Of a stretch of 64,000 nucleotides of DNA, positions 17,867 to 26,100 are shown one piece after another. Source of the DNA: a bacterium (GTDB lineage Bacteria; Krumholzibacteriota; Krumholzibacteriia; LZORAL124-64-63). Position 1 is the first letter of the stretch. Every line of letters begins with the position of its first letter. The notes below the pieces were generated by a model. It searched no databases and was not told the DNA's origin. It worked only from the letters and a program-made list of their open reading frames with translations. A program made the position numbers and the translations under genes. Where the stretch lies: the NCBI GenBank assembly GCA_020049465.1, contig JAIFKS010000014.1:57951-121950 (forward strand), written 5' to 3'.

Positions 17867-18135
17867 AAGCCGAGTAGCCCCGCGGCCAGCGCGCCGATCA
17901 GAAGGATGGGCAGCAGGACGGCCAGAACGACGAGCCCCACCGGCACGATCGCCACCAGCAGCGCGCCCGCGACCAGGACCAGCGGCACAGCCACGATCAG
18001 GGTCAGCAGCCCGCCGATCAGCCAGCCCAGGATCTTGAAGGGCAGGATCACGACCATCAGCACGACCTTCAGCGCCAACAAGCCGAGACCGATGATCACA
18101 GGGATCAGGATCAGCGCCGCAATCGCTTCGAACAT
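17863..18135 (-). CDS. Small hydrophobic membrane protein
   Basis: 90 residues; ATG preceded by GGAGG seven bases upstream. Almost the whole chain is Ile, Leu, Val, Ala and Gly, with FEAIAALILIPVIIGLGLLA at the start and three or four closely packed membrane segments. No family is recognised. The TGA at its end overlaps the likely CTG start of the Wzi-like barrel, so the two are translationally linked. Strong codon bias and a good ribosome site favour a real gene despite the low complexity. Confidence 0.65.
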   Translation of the reverse strand: MFEAIAALILIPVIIGLGLLALKVVLMVVILPFKILGWLIGGLLTLIVAVPLVLVAGALLVAIVPVGLVVLAVLLPILLIGALAAGLLGF

Positions 18136-18395
18136 GTCCGTGCCTCCGCCCGACGATCCGTTGATGCCGCCACGCGCGCCCGCTCGGCGCCGCGCCTGAT
18201 ACGGCGCCCGCTGCCTCCGGTTGCGCCGGGCCGGGTCGCCACCTGCTCACGGTTGAAACGGTGGTTGCCTGGCCGGACATCGTACCCCCTCGACGGTCGG
18301 AATATTCAGGCCGCGGAGGGCGGCAGAAAACTGGGCGATCGGTCGGATGGCAGCGGCCGGTATGTCGAACCATGGCATGATATCAAAAAAATTGA

Positions 18396-18425
18396 TAGAC
18401 AATCGCTGACCAAACGTCCTATAAT
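18396..18425 (+). promoter_or_regulatory. Sigma70-type promoter of the candidate small RNA
   Basis: TAGACA (18396-18401), 18-base spacer, TATAAT (18420-18425): one mismatch to consensus at -35 and a perfect -10. The predicted start at about 18432 falls on the first base of the hairpin RNA. The surrounding ~60 bases are markedly AT-rich for this genome. Confidence 0.65.
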
Positions 18426-18430
18426 CGGCT

Positions 18431-18523
18431 TATAGCTGCTTCACTGGCGACACCTCGCGGGTATTGTTGAAGCTCGCGCACTTCCATGAGCTCCCGCGTA
18501 GACCGTGAAGCAGCTATATTTTT
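18431..18523 (+). ncRNA. Candidate structured small RNA, ~93 nt
   Basis: Outer arms TATAGCTGCTTCAC (18431-18444) and GTGAAGCAGCTATA (18505-18518) form a perfect 14-bp helix. Inside it CGCGGG pairs with CCCGCG, and inside that AGCTC pairs with GAGCT around a 12-base loop. The helix runs directly into TTTTTC, as an intrinsic terminator would, on the + strand only. The promoter at 18396-18425 would start transcription at the first arm. I find no SRP-RNA GGAAG loop, no tRNA cloverleaf, and no 5S or 6S pattern. No coding frame with a ribosome site explains it. Function unknown. Confidence 0.55.
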
Positions 18524-18604
18524 CTTCCGGTTGCAGGCTAGCACCGCCCCGCCGCGTCCGTCAACGCCGGCAGGCGGGCACCTGGAGCAGCCGGCCCGAA
18601 AACG

Positions 18605-18640
18605 ACGGGTCCGGGAGCCTCGAGGGGCGCCCGGACCCGT
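18605..18640. terminator. Bidirectional intrinsic terminator after the M16 peptidase pair
   Basis: Perfect 11-bp stem ACGGGTCCGGG / CCCGGACCCGT with a 14-base loop. It is followed by TTTTT on the + strand and by CGTTTT on the minus strand. It lies 72 bases past the stop of the minus-strand M16 gene, and on the + strand would back up the small RNA's own end. Confidence 0.75.
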
Positions 18641-18711
18641 TTTTCTGCGCAGTCGCCTTCCGGCGACCCGGCCCCGGAGCTTGCCGGCCCCGGAACTTGC
18701 CTGCCCCGGAA

Positions 18712-20856
18712 CTAGGGCTTGACGAACAACTTCGCGTCCACCTTGGCGTTGGCCGTGAAGACTTCGGTGCGCATTTTGCCGAATTCCTCGTCGTCGAAGA
18801 CCAGGCGCTGGCGGCTGGGCAGGTTGAGCCCGTCGAACGCCGCGTACTCGTCCAGGTACATCTTCTGCGTTGCCGGCGCGCCCGACATGGGCGACCTGCC
18901 CGGCTGCTGCACCAGCACCGGCAGACCGGTTTCGCCCAGGAACACGATGCGGTAGTCGTCGCCCACGCCGGTCACGTAGATCGGCAGGCACATCTTCCCT
19001 TCCACTTCCGTGGGCTCGAGAGCCTGGAACTGGAACGCGCCCGGTTCGCGCATGATGCCCAGCAGGTCGGTGCGCATCTCGTTGCGGGCCTCCTGCAGGT
19101 CATCGCCGGTCAGGTCCTGGTTGCCGCGCGGCGACTGCGACCAGCCGGTCTCGCCGGCCACGACGCTGGTCATGTTGCCGAACGGCGTCTTCTGCACCGT
19201 ATGCATCCGGTCCGGGTAGCTGACGGTCTTCTCGATGGTGAAGGACAGCGCCATGCCCTGGATCGTCGCGTCGAGAACGGACTTCTCGAAGTAGGACTTG
19301 AGTCCCGCCAGCTTCGCGGCGCCGCCGGCGGCCACGATGGCGCGGTCGATGGCCTGCCGCCCCTGCTCGAGACTCGCCGGCGTGGCGGCGGGCACGTCGA
19401 GCGCGGGCTCGGGGATCGTGATGTCGATCTGGTTGACCGGGCCGAACGTGGTGAAGTCACCGTCGAATTCCTTGTAGTTGCCCACGGCCAGGATGCTCAT
19501 CTGCCCCGGGTGCCAGGTCGCCTGCACCGCGGTCAGCAGTTCCTGGGGCGTCATGGCGCGCACCTGCGCCAGGTAGTTCTGCAGGAAATCGGCGGGATAG
19601 CCGTAGCGCTCGAACATGACCAGGCGATCCAGGATCTCGCGCTTGCTGTCGTAGCTGAACACTTCGGAGTTCAGGATGTTGTCCTTGGCCTGCGCCAGTT
19701 CGACATCCGACACCGGCTCGGTGATCATGCGCTCGATCTCGGCCAGGATCGCCGCGGTGGCCTTCTGGCTGGACTCGGACTTGGTCATGGTGAAGGCCGC
19801 GAACAGGCCCGGGAACCGCCAGCCCGTGCCGGCCATGCTGCCCACGGAATAGGCCAGACCCTGACGGCTGCGCACCTCGTTGAACAGCCGCGTGGCGAAG
19901 CCGCCGCCCAGGATGCGGTTGGCCACCTGCACGCCGGCGTAGCTGGGATCGTCGGCGCGGATGCCGCGCGCACCCATGATGACGGTCGTCTGCGTCAGAT
20001 CGTCCTTGTCGACGATGTTGACGGTCCGCGGGAAATCGGGGATCTCCGGATCGGCGGGCAGCGGCTCGTCGGCCTTGGCCCAGCCGGCGAAGGCCGCCTC
20101 GATCTGATCCACCATCTGCTTGCTGTCGAAGTCGCCGACGACGACCAGGTACATGCGGTCCGGGTGGAACCAGCGGGCGTGGAAGTCCACCATGTCCTGG
20201 CGCGTGACGCGCGCGATGGTCTCGTACTCCGCCACGCGGGCCAGCGGATGGTCGGCGCCGTAGACGACCTTCGCCGACTCGCGGCGCGCGATGGTCATGG
20301 GGTCGTCGTTGCGGCGGCTGATCGAAGCCTTCTGCTCCTCGCGGGCAAGCTTGATCTTGTCCTCGGGGAACACCGGATTGCGCAGGATGTCCGCCAGCAG
20401 CTCCAGACCCAGCGCGGCGTCTTCCTTGAGAGCCGACAGGTAGGCGGTGCCCTCGGCCTGGCCGATCTCGGTCTCGACCTCCATGCCGCGGGCTTCGACC
20501 ATCTCGTCGATCCGGTCGCCGGTGTACTTCGCGGTGCCGCCGGTGCGCATGACGCTGCCGGTCATCTCGGCCAGTCCGATCAGTTCGGCCGGCTCGTAGA
20601 TGGAGCCGACGTCGATCGTCGCGCTCAACTCCACGAGCGGGAACTCATGGTCCTCGGCCAGGAACACGACCATGCCGCTGGGCAGTTCGACCCGCTCGTA
20701 GGCCGGCATCGCGAACGTGCTCAGCGGGGGAACGGGGATGCTCTCCCAGGGCTTCTTCTTCGCCGCCATTGCGGACGGAGCGGCCGTCAGCACCGCGGCC
20801 AGGGCCACGAGCGCCGCCAGCCGTCCGGCCGACAGCGCGCAGGAAAATCGCTTCAT
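18712..20856 (-). CDS. M16-family peptidase homologue lacking the HxxEH zinc motif (non-catalytic partner)
   Basis: 714 residues, with a signal peptide ending about residue 31 (LTAAPSAMAA). Two M16 repeats span ~50-480, including LPSGMVVFLAEDHEFPLVEL. Where active members have HxxEH this protein has EMTGS at 97-101 (GLAEMTGSVMRTGGT), so it cannot bind zinc the usual way. Known M16B peptidases work as pairs of an active and an inactive subunit, and the active mate is the gene directly upstream (53-base gap). Residues ~480-714 are an extra C-terminal domain outside the M16 fold. A periplasmic location is likely. Confidence 0.85.
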   Translation of the reverse strand: MKRFSCALSAGRLAALVALAAVLTAAPSAMAAKKKPWESIPVPPLSTFAMPAYERVELPSGMVVFLAEDHEFPLVELSATIDVGSIYEPAELIGLAEMTGSVMRTGGTAKYTGDRIDEMVEARGMEVETEIGQAEGTAYLSALKEDAALGLELLADILRNPVFPEDKIKLAREEQKASISRRNDDPMTIARRESAKVVYGADHPLARVAEYETIARVTRQDMVDFHARWFHPDRMYLVVVGDFDSKQMVDQIEAAFAGWAKADEPLPADPEIPDFPRTVNIVDKDDLTQTTVIMGARGIRADDPSYAGVQVANRILGGGFATRLFNEVRSRQGLAYSVGSMAGTGWRFPGLFAAFTMTKSESSQKATAAILAEIERMITEPVSDVELAQAKDNILNSEVFSYDSKREILDRLVMFERYGYPADFLQNYLAQVRAMTPQELLTAVQATWHPGQMSILAVGNYKEFDGDFTTFGPVNQIDITIPEPALDVPAATPASLEQGRQAIDRAIVAAGGAAKLAGLKSYFEKSVLDATIQGMALSFTIEKTVSYPDRMHTVQKTPFGNMTSVVAGETGWSQSPRGNQDLTGDDLQEARNEMRTDLLGIMREPGAFQFQALEPTEVEGKMCLPIYVTGVGDDYRIVFLGETGLPVLVQQPGRSPMSGAPATQKMYLDEYAAFDGLNLPSRQRLVFDDEEFGKMRTEVFTANAKVDAKLFVKP

Positions 20857-20909
20857 GTCCTCAAGTCCTTTCCGGCTCCCGCCACCGGGGCGGGAAGCGT
20901 GGTTCCACC

Positions 20910-22418
20910 CTAGGAATCCTTCTCGGTCTCGATGATGCCGACGGTGCGGTTGGTCGGCACGAAGATCTCGGCGGCGACGCGCTTGACGTCCTCCAGCGTG
21001 ACGGCCTCGATCCGGGCCACCTCGTCGAAGAGCGTGCGCCAGTCGCCGCGGTAGGTCTGGTAGTAGGCCAGCTGCTCGGCCATGCCGCCGTTGCCGCGCA
21101 GGCCGCGGATGAATCCCGCGCGCGCGCGCTGCTTGACCGCCTCCAGTTCGTCGGCCGTGATGCCTTCGGCGACGACCTTCTCGATCTCGGCGTTGATGGC
21201 CTGTTCGACGTCGGCGCCGGTCTTGCCCTTGGTGGGGATCCCGAGCATGAGCAGACCGGTTTCGTACTTCTGGCCCGGGAAGCCCGGGAAAGCCATGGCC
21301 TGCACGGCGATGTTGTCCTGCTTGACCAGCTTCTCGTAGAAACGGCTGGTGCGCCCCTGGCCGAGCACACCGGCCAGGACTTCATAGACCGGCCAGTCGG
21401 CGTGCCGCACGTTCTCGATGTGGTAGCCCGCGATGTACACCGGCTGCGAAGGATCCTGCATCACGAAGCGCTTCTCGCCCAGCTGTTCGGGTTCGAAGGT
21501 CTCGACCGGCTCGGGATTGCCGGCGGGAATCGCCGCGAAGTACTTTTCCGCGTACTTCTTCACGTCCGCGAACTTGACGTCGCCGACGATGGCCACGACC
21601 AGGTTCGAACCCACGTAGTTGCTGCGGAAGTAGTCGGTGCAGTCGGCCCGGCTCACGTTCTCGATATCGGACATGTAGCCGATGGTCGAGTGGTGATAGC
21701 CGTTGGCGATGAACATCTGGTTCTGGAACTGCTCGATCATGCGGCCGATCGGGTTGTTGTCGGTGCGCATGCGGCGCTCTTCGGTGACCGGGCCGTCCTT
21801 CTCGGTGTAGAACTCGCGGAACACCGGCCGCGACATGCGCGCGCCCTCGAGATAGGCCCACAGTTCGAGCCGGTTGCTGGGGAAATTGTAGAGGTACATC
21901 GTGATGTCGCTGCTGGTCGACGCGTTCAGACCCTGCCCGCCGTTGTTCTCGACGATCTGGCCGAACTCGTTGGTCACGACGAAGGCGCGCGCGGCGTCCT
22001 TGGCGGCGGTGAAGGCCGCTTCCAGTTCAGCCAGCTTCGCGGGATCGGCCTGCCCGCCCTTCAGGCGCTCGGCCTTCAGCGCGTCGAAGGCCGCGTCCTC
22101 GGCCGCCATCGCCTTCAGTTCGGCTTTGTAGTCGGTGGTGCCGATCTCGGCCGTGCCCTTGAACGCCATGTGCTCGAGAATATGCGACAGGCCGGTGATG
22201 CCCCGCGTCTCGTTGGCGCTGCCCACGTTGACGAAGGTGCGGAACGAGAACACCGGCACGTCGTGGTCCTCGAGAACGAGGAACTTCACGCCGTTCTCCA
22301 GCGTGAATTCCTGGACCTTGCCCTCGAGATCGAGGTAGGTCTGGGCGCCTGCTGTGGCCGCGGCCAGCAGGAGCAGGCCGGCGCCCAGCAGGCTGAGTCG
22401 GCGGAATCGGTCGGGCAT
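20910..22418 (-). CDS. M16-family zinc metallopeptidase, catalytic subunit
   Basis: 502 residues from ATG 22418, which has GGAGG six bases upstream and opens a signal peptide ending ATAGAQ. The inverted zinc motif HILEH (79-83) is intact in GLSHILEHMAFKGT, with the downstream Glu expected near the NNGGQGLNASTSSDITMYLY segment. Helix insertions of ~40 residues rich in Ala, Lys and Glu (about 100-150) lengthen it relative to compact M16B members. It degrades peptides in the periplasm, probably as a heterodimer with the next gene. The two genes form an operon closed by the terminator at 18605-18640. Confidence 0.9.
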   Translation of the reverse strand: MPDRFRRLSLLGAGLLLLAAATAGAQTYLDLEGKVQEFTLENGVKFLVLEDHDVPVFSFRTFVNVGSANETRGITGLSHILEHMAFKGTAEIGTTDYKAELKAMAAEDAAFDALKAERLKGGQADPAKLAELEAAFTAAKDAARAFVVTNEFGQIVENNGGQGLNASTSSDITMYLYNFPSNRLELWAYLEGARMSRPVFREFYTEKDGPVTEERRMRTDNNPIGRMIEQFQNQMFIANGYHHSTIGYMSDIENVSRADCTDYFRSNYVGSNLVVAIVGDVKFADVKKYAEKYFAAIPAGNPEPVETFEPEQLGEKRFVMQDPSQPVYIAGYHIENVRHADWPVYEVLAGVLGQGRTSRFYEKLVKQDNIAVQAMAFPGFPGQKYETGLLMLGIPTKGKTGADVEQAINAEIEKVVAEGITADELEAVKQRARAGFIRGLRGNGGMAEQLAYYQTYRGDWRTLFDEVARIEAVTLEDVKRVAAEIFVPTNRTVGIIETEKDS

Positions 22419-22778
22419 GGAAGCCTCCGGAGGTTGGTCCGCGGCGGGCGGAAGGCCCGCGCCGGCGGACGGCACACGTGAAACCGGGCGCAACACCCCG
22501 GTCGGGAAATGACGGATGGACGGATCCCGGAAACGTTGGAACGGAACTGCCGGGAATGGGATGGGCGGCAACGTACCATGGGGCCCGGGGATATGTCAAA
22601 TCGACCACTCTACGCAGATAACCCGGGCGGGTTCCCGATCCTGAAGCCGGAAGAGCGCCGCGCGCGCCCACCGCGCGTCTTCACTGACTTAACCTCAACA
22701 GAAACGACCATAATCGACGGTATCGATGGCGAAAGCATCACGAACGGGCGCTGGTGACGCCACCGCCGCACCGGCGAT
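22419..22778. other. 360-base gap between M16 operon and DNA glycosylase
   Basis: Holds the leader and probable promoter of the M16 operon. Near 22680-22740 is an AT-richer stretch with no recognisable gene, tRNA or hairpin terminator. Confidence 0.5.
22570..22599 (-). promoter_or_regulatory. Possible promoter of the M16 operon
   Basis: On the minus strand TTGACA (22599-22594) with an 18-base spacer to TACGTT (22575-22570). The -35 is perfect and the -10 weak. It lies about 150 bases upstream of the M16 start codon. Confidence 0.35.
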
Positions 22779-23405
22779 TCAGCGCGCGGGGCGCGACAGG
22801 CAGGCGCTGCCGGGGTCGCAGAACCGCCACGGCCGGTCCGCCGCGCGGCGCACGCCCACCCGCGGCGACGCCACCACGAGCGGCCTGTCGGTCGGCGCCG
22901 ACAACCGCAGGCGTCCGGGCGCGGCCGGAGCGGCTCGTGAGCCGGCGGCGACGGTCAGCCCGTTCCACCCCAGGTCGATGCCCAGCGCCCGGCAGAGGCG
23001 ACCGGGCCCCGCCGCGAGTTCCCGGTCGGCGCAGCGCGCCGGATCCAGGCCCCTGCGCAACGCCATCCCGCGTCGCCCGGAGAGCGGCTCCAGCGCACGG
23101 ATCAGCACGGCCCCGGCGGTGCCCGGCGGGCCGGTCACGAAATTCAGGCAGTGGTGCATGCCGTAGATGAAATAGACGTAGGCCACGCCGCAGGGGCCGA
23201 ACATGATGGCGCTGCGGGGCGTGGAACCGCCGCCGGCATGCGAGGCCGGATCGTCGGGGCCGCCGTAGGCTTCGACTTCGACCAGGCGGCCGGAACAGCG
23301 TTGCCCGTCGGGACCGGTGACTTCGAGCACGGCGCCCACCAACTGCTGCGCGACCAGCACGGGATCGGCGGCGAAGAAGGCGCGGTTCAGGTACACGGGC
23401 GGCAC
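22779..23405 (-). CDS. mpg: 3-methyladenine DNA glycosylase (AAG/MPG family)
   Basis: 208 residues from GTG. Family marks are VEVEAYGGPDDPASHAGGG (catalytic Glu in VEVEAY), RSAIMFGPCGVAYVYFIYGM and CLNFVTGP, and later GPGRLCRALGI. The enzyme removes alkylated purines such as 3-methyladenine and hypoxanthine by base flipping, starting base-excision repair. The length is typical. It begins 33 bases after the end of the ABC transporter operon and may be the last gene of that transcript, although its function is unrelated. Confidence 0.92.
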   Translation of the reverse strand: MPPVYLNRAFFAADPVLVAQQLVGAVLEVTGPDGQRCSGRLVEVEAYGGPDDPASHAGGGSTPRSAIMFGPCGVAYVYFIYGMHHCLNFVTGPPGTAGAVLIRALEPLSGRRGMALRRGLDPARCADRELAAGPGRLCRALGIDLGWNGLTVAAGSRAAPAAPGRLRLSAPTDRPLVVASPRVGVRRAADRPWRFCDPGSACLSRPAR

Positions 23406-23438
23406 TCCGGCCCCGGGCGCGCAGAAGCAGCCCGCGGT

Positions 23439-24302
23439 CTACTTCGCGATTTCCTTCTGGCGGAACAACCAGATGCCCAGGACCGTCGTCAGCAGCATGA
23501 CCGCGGCCAGAACGAGCACCGACTGGACCTTCGGCACCGGCTCGCGGTGGAACGCGGTCGTCAGCAGCGCGCCCAGCAGCCCCGGCAGATCCTGCGGCGC
23601 CGCTTCCGGCTTGGTGATCAGATTCTGCAGGTGGAAGCGCAGGCTCAGTTCCTGAACGCGCGCCGGAATGTTGCTGACCAGGTTTTCCCAGCCGAAAGCG
23701 AACAGGATCGCCGGCAGGACGGGCTTCCTGAAGAACGTGCCCATCGCCGCGAACAGCGACGCGTAGGTGAACACGCCCATCGCGATGATGACGAACGTCT
23801 GCAGGTACAGCTTGAGGAAGTCCCAGGTGATGACCTGTGGGCCTTCGGTGACCATCACGGCGAAGCACAGGGCCAGCGATCCGCTGAGCACCAGCGTGGA
23901 AACCGTCTGCGCCGCGAGCAGGCGTCCCAGATAGATGGCGCGGCGGCGGACCGGCCGCGTCCAGGTGAAGACGATGGTGCCGTCATCGATCATCTCGCCG
24001 ATCGCCGGTACGCCCACGAACAGCGCCACCACCGGAATCAGGAACGGCATGAAGATGTCGTGCGCCAGCGCGGCCAACTGCATCTGCGCCGTGATGCCCG
24101 CCTGGGGAAACCAGATGCGGATGGCCCCGACCATCAGGACCGGCAGCAGGCTGATCAGGCTCAACGAAACCAGGCGGCGCCGGCGCGCCATTTCGCGCAA
24201 CGAGAACCAGGCCAGCCAACCGGCTGCCGCGAAGCTGCCCTGCGGGCGGACGTCGATGTCCGGCGGCGAAGCCGGGTTCGTCGCTGCCTTCATCCTGCTC
24301 AC
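23439..24302 (-). CDS. ABC-2 type transporter permease (second unit)
   Basis: 287 residues; GTG start overlapping the previous stop (GTGA). About six membrane segments; the loop FVGVPAIGEMIDDGTIVFTWTRPV, then RRR, is the EIDDGT/TLxxxLSxPVxR signature seen in ABC-2 permeases near the first cytoplasmic coupling helix. It pairs with the ATPase gene immediately upstream. The exported substrate is unknown. Four genes (two ATPase-permease pairs) overlap end to end or sit within 3 bases of each other, pointing to one operon and perhaps one composite exporter. Confidence 0.85.
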   Translation of the reverse strand: MSRMKAATNPASPPDIDVRPQGSFAAAGWLAWFSLREMARRRRLVSLSLISLLPVLMVGAIRIWFPQAGITAQMQLAALAHDIFMPFLIPVVALFVGVPAIGEMIDDGTIVFTWTRPVRRRAIYLGRLLAAQTVSTLVLSGSLALCFAVMVTEGPQVITWDFLKLYLQTFVIIAMGVFTYASLFAAMGTFFRKPVLPAILFAFGWENLVSNIPARVQELSLRFHLQNLITKPEAAPQDLPGLLGALLTTAFHREPVPKVQSVLVLAAVMLLTTVLGIWLFRQKEIAK

Positions 24303-25246
24303 CTTTCCGTCAGGTACTGGAAGACGGCTTCGAGGCTGTCGTCCAGGGTGACGATCTCGTCGACCACCAATCCGTTGCCCAGCAGCCAGCCGGGCAGGGC
24401 ACGGTAGAAAGCGACGGCGTGGTCGGTGCTGACGACGACACGGTTCTCCTGGTCGACCTGCACGCCGACCACGTGCTCGCGGCCGATGAGGAAACCGGCC
24501 AGCGCGCGCGGAGCGGCCGAAACCAGGGCGACGGTCGTCGGATGTTCGGGGATCTTGTCGCGGATCTCGGCCACCGCGCCCTCGGCCAGGACCCGGCCGC
24601 GATCCATCAGGATGATCTCGCTGGTCATCGACTCGACTTCGGGCAGGATGTGGCTGGACACCAGCACGGTGCGCCCCTGCTGCCCCAGTTCGCGCACCAG
24701 ATCGATTGACTGTTTCCGGGACACCGGGTCCATGCCGTTGAGCGGCTCATCCAGGAAGATGACGTCCGGATCGTGGGCCATGGCCTGGGCCAGCTTGATC
24801 TTCTGGCGCATGCCCTTGGAATAGCCGCCCAGGCGACGGTTCGCGGCGTCCTCGAGTTCGAACCGCTCCAGCCAGTAGCCGACGCGGCGGTTGATCTCGG
24901 CCTTCTCGAAACCCATCAGGCGCAGCATGAGCGCCAGGAATTCGCGGCCGGTCATCCAGTCCGGCAGCGCGTCGCTCTCGGGGCAGAAGCCCACGCGACG
25001 GTACCAGCCCACGTCCTGCCGCAGGCGCCGATCGAAGACGCGCACGGTGCCGTGGCTGGGCTCGATCAGGCCCGCGAGCATCTTGAAGAGCGTGCTCTTG
25101 CCGGCGCCGTTGGCCCCGAGCAGGCCCACGACGCCCGTGCCCACGCTGAGCGTGCAGTTGTTGACCGCGATGACCTCGCCGAACCACTTGCCGACCCGGT
25201 CGGCTGTGATCCGCGCGTGGCTGCTGTCGATGCCGGCGCCCTTCAT
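24299..25246 (-). CDS. ABC transporter ATP-binding protein (second unit)
   Basis: 315 residues from ATG 25246, overlapping the permease stop (ATGA). Walker A is GANGAGKST (44-52); the signature reads GGYSKGMRQK, a common variant in ABC-2 exporters; Walker B is VIFLDEP followed by LNGMDP; the switch His lies in SSHILPEVE. The C-terminal ~90 residues form the extra beta domain common in NatA/CcmA-like ATPases. It drives the permease encoded next to it. Confidence 0.92.
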   Translation of the reverse strand: MKGAGIDSSHARITADRVGKWFGEVIAVNNCTLSVGTGVVGLLGANGAGKSTLFKMLAGLIEPSHGTVRVFDRRLRQDVGWYRRVGFCPESDALPDWMTGREFLALMLRLMGFEKAEINRRVGYWLERFELEDAANRRLGGYSKGMRQKIKLAQAMAHDPDVIFLDEPLNGMDPVSRKQSIDLVRELGQQGRTVLVSSHILPEVESMTSEIILMDRGRVLAEGAVAEIRDKIPEHPTTVALVSAAPRALAGFLIGREHVVGVQVDQENRVVVSTDHAVAFYRALPGWLLGNGLVVDEIVTLDDSLEAVFQYLTER

Positions 25247-26097
25247 GACACCACCTCCACCGGGCGGATCTGCCGCCGCAGCACCCACAGGGCCAGGCCG
25301 GTCCAGGCCACGACGATGGCCAGGCTGATCCACGGCGAGATCTCGAGGCGCGGCGGGGCGCCGAACAGCAGCGAGCCCGCGTTGTGGTACTGGCCCAGGA
25401 AATTCACGGCCTGCAGGCTGCCGCGGCCCAGCCCTTCGGCGATGGCGCCGACGGTCTCGGTGCCCGACACCAGCACGGTCCACCAGACCATCACGAAAAC
25501 GCTGCGCGTGCCCAGTGACGAAAAGGCCAGCAGCACCAGACTGATGCTGGTTCCCGCGAGCAGGCAGTAGACCAGCGTGCGCAGCGGCGTCATCAGCAGC
25601 AGGTCGGGGCCGGTGGCCCCCGGAGCCACCAGATACGAGAAGAGACACAGCACACAGACCGGCGCGAGCGTGATCAGGCAGTAGAAGGCCACGATCGTCA
25701 GTGCTTTACCGCCGATATAGTCGAGCAGGCCCAGCGGGCGCGAGAAGTACAGGGACATGCCGTTCTCGCGGCGGTCGGTCGAGATCAGCCCGGCGCCGGT
25801 GATGGCCAGCAGCACGAACACGGAGAAACGCTGGCCCTCGATGAAGCGCAGGAAGCCTTCGGGCTCGATGCTGGTCCAGCCGCCGCCGACCAGGTCCATC
25901 AGGTTGCCGGCCTTCAATTTGAAATAGATGATGCCGCCCTTGACGATGGCCGGCACCCAGGCCATCAGGATCAGCAGGAACAACCAGCGCCGCTTGAGCG
26001 GTTCGGTGATGCCGCGGCGGGCGATGACCAGCCAGGCCGGGTTCACCCGCCGTCCCGACGGTTGCCAGTGCGTGTATCCGCGTTCGTAGACGGGCAT
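25243..26097 (-). CDS. ABC-2 type transporter permease (first unit)
   Basis: 284 residues with about six hydrophobic segments and a positively charged N-terminus (RRGITEPLKRRW). ISTDRRENGMSLYFSRPLGL is the ABC-2 coupling-helix motif (RExGxxxxxxSRPL). The start lies 3 bases after the upstream ATPase stop, and the end overlaps the next ATPase start. It is the membrane partner of the ATPase at 26101-27081. Confidence 0.83.
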   Translation of the reverse strand: MPVYERGYTHWQPSGRRVNPAWLVIARRGITEPLKRRWLFLLILMAWVPAIVKGGIIYFKLKAGNLMDLVGGGWTSIEPEGFLRFIEGQRFSVFVLLAITGAGLISTDRRENGMSLYFSRPLGLLDYIGGKALTIVAFYCLITLAPVCVLCLFSYLVAPGATGPDLLLMTPLRTLVYCLLAGTSISLVLLAFSSLGTRSVFVMVWWTVLVSGTETVGAIAEGLGRGSLQAVNFLGQYHNAGSLLFGAPPRLEISPWISLAIVVAWTGLALWVLRRQIRPVEVVS

Positions 26098-26100
26098 CGG

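Noticed and set aside
18431..18523. Signal-recognition-particle (4.5S) RNA, tRNA or 5S rRNA
   Set aside because: The hairpin lacks the GGAAG apical loop of SRP RNA, has no cloverleaf or CCA end, and does not fit the 5S helix arrangement.
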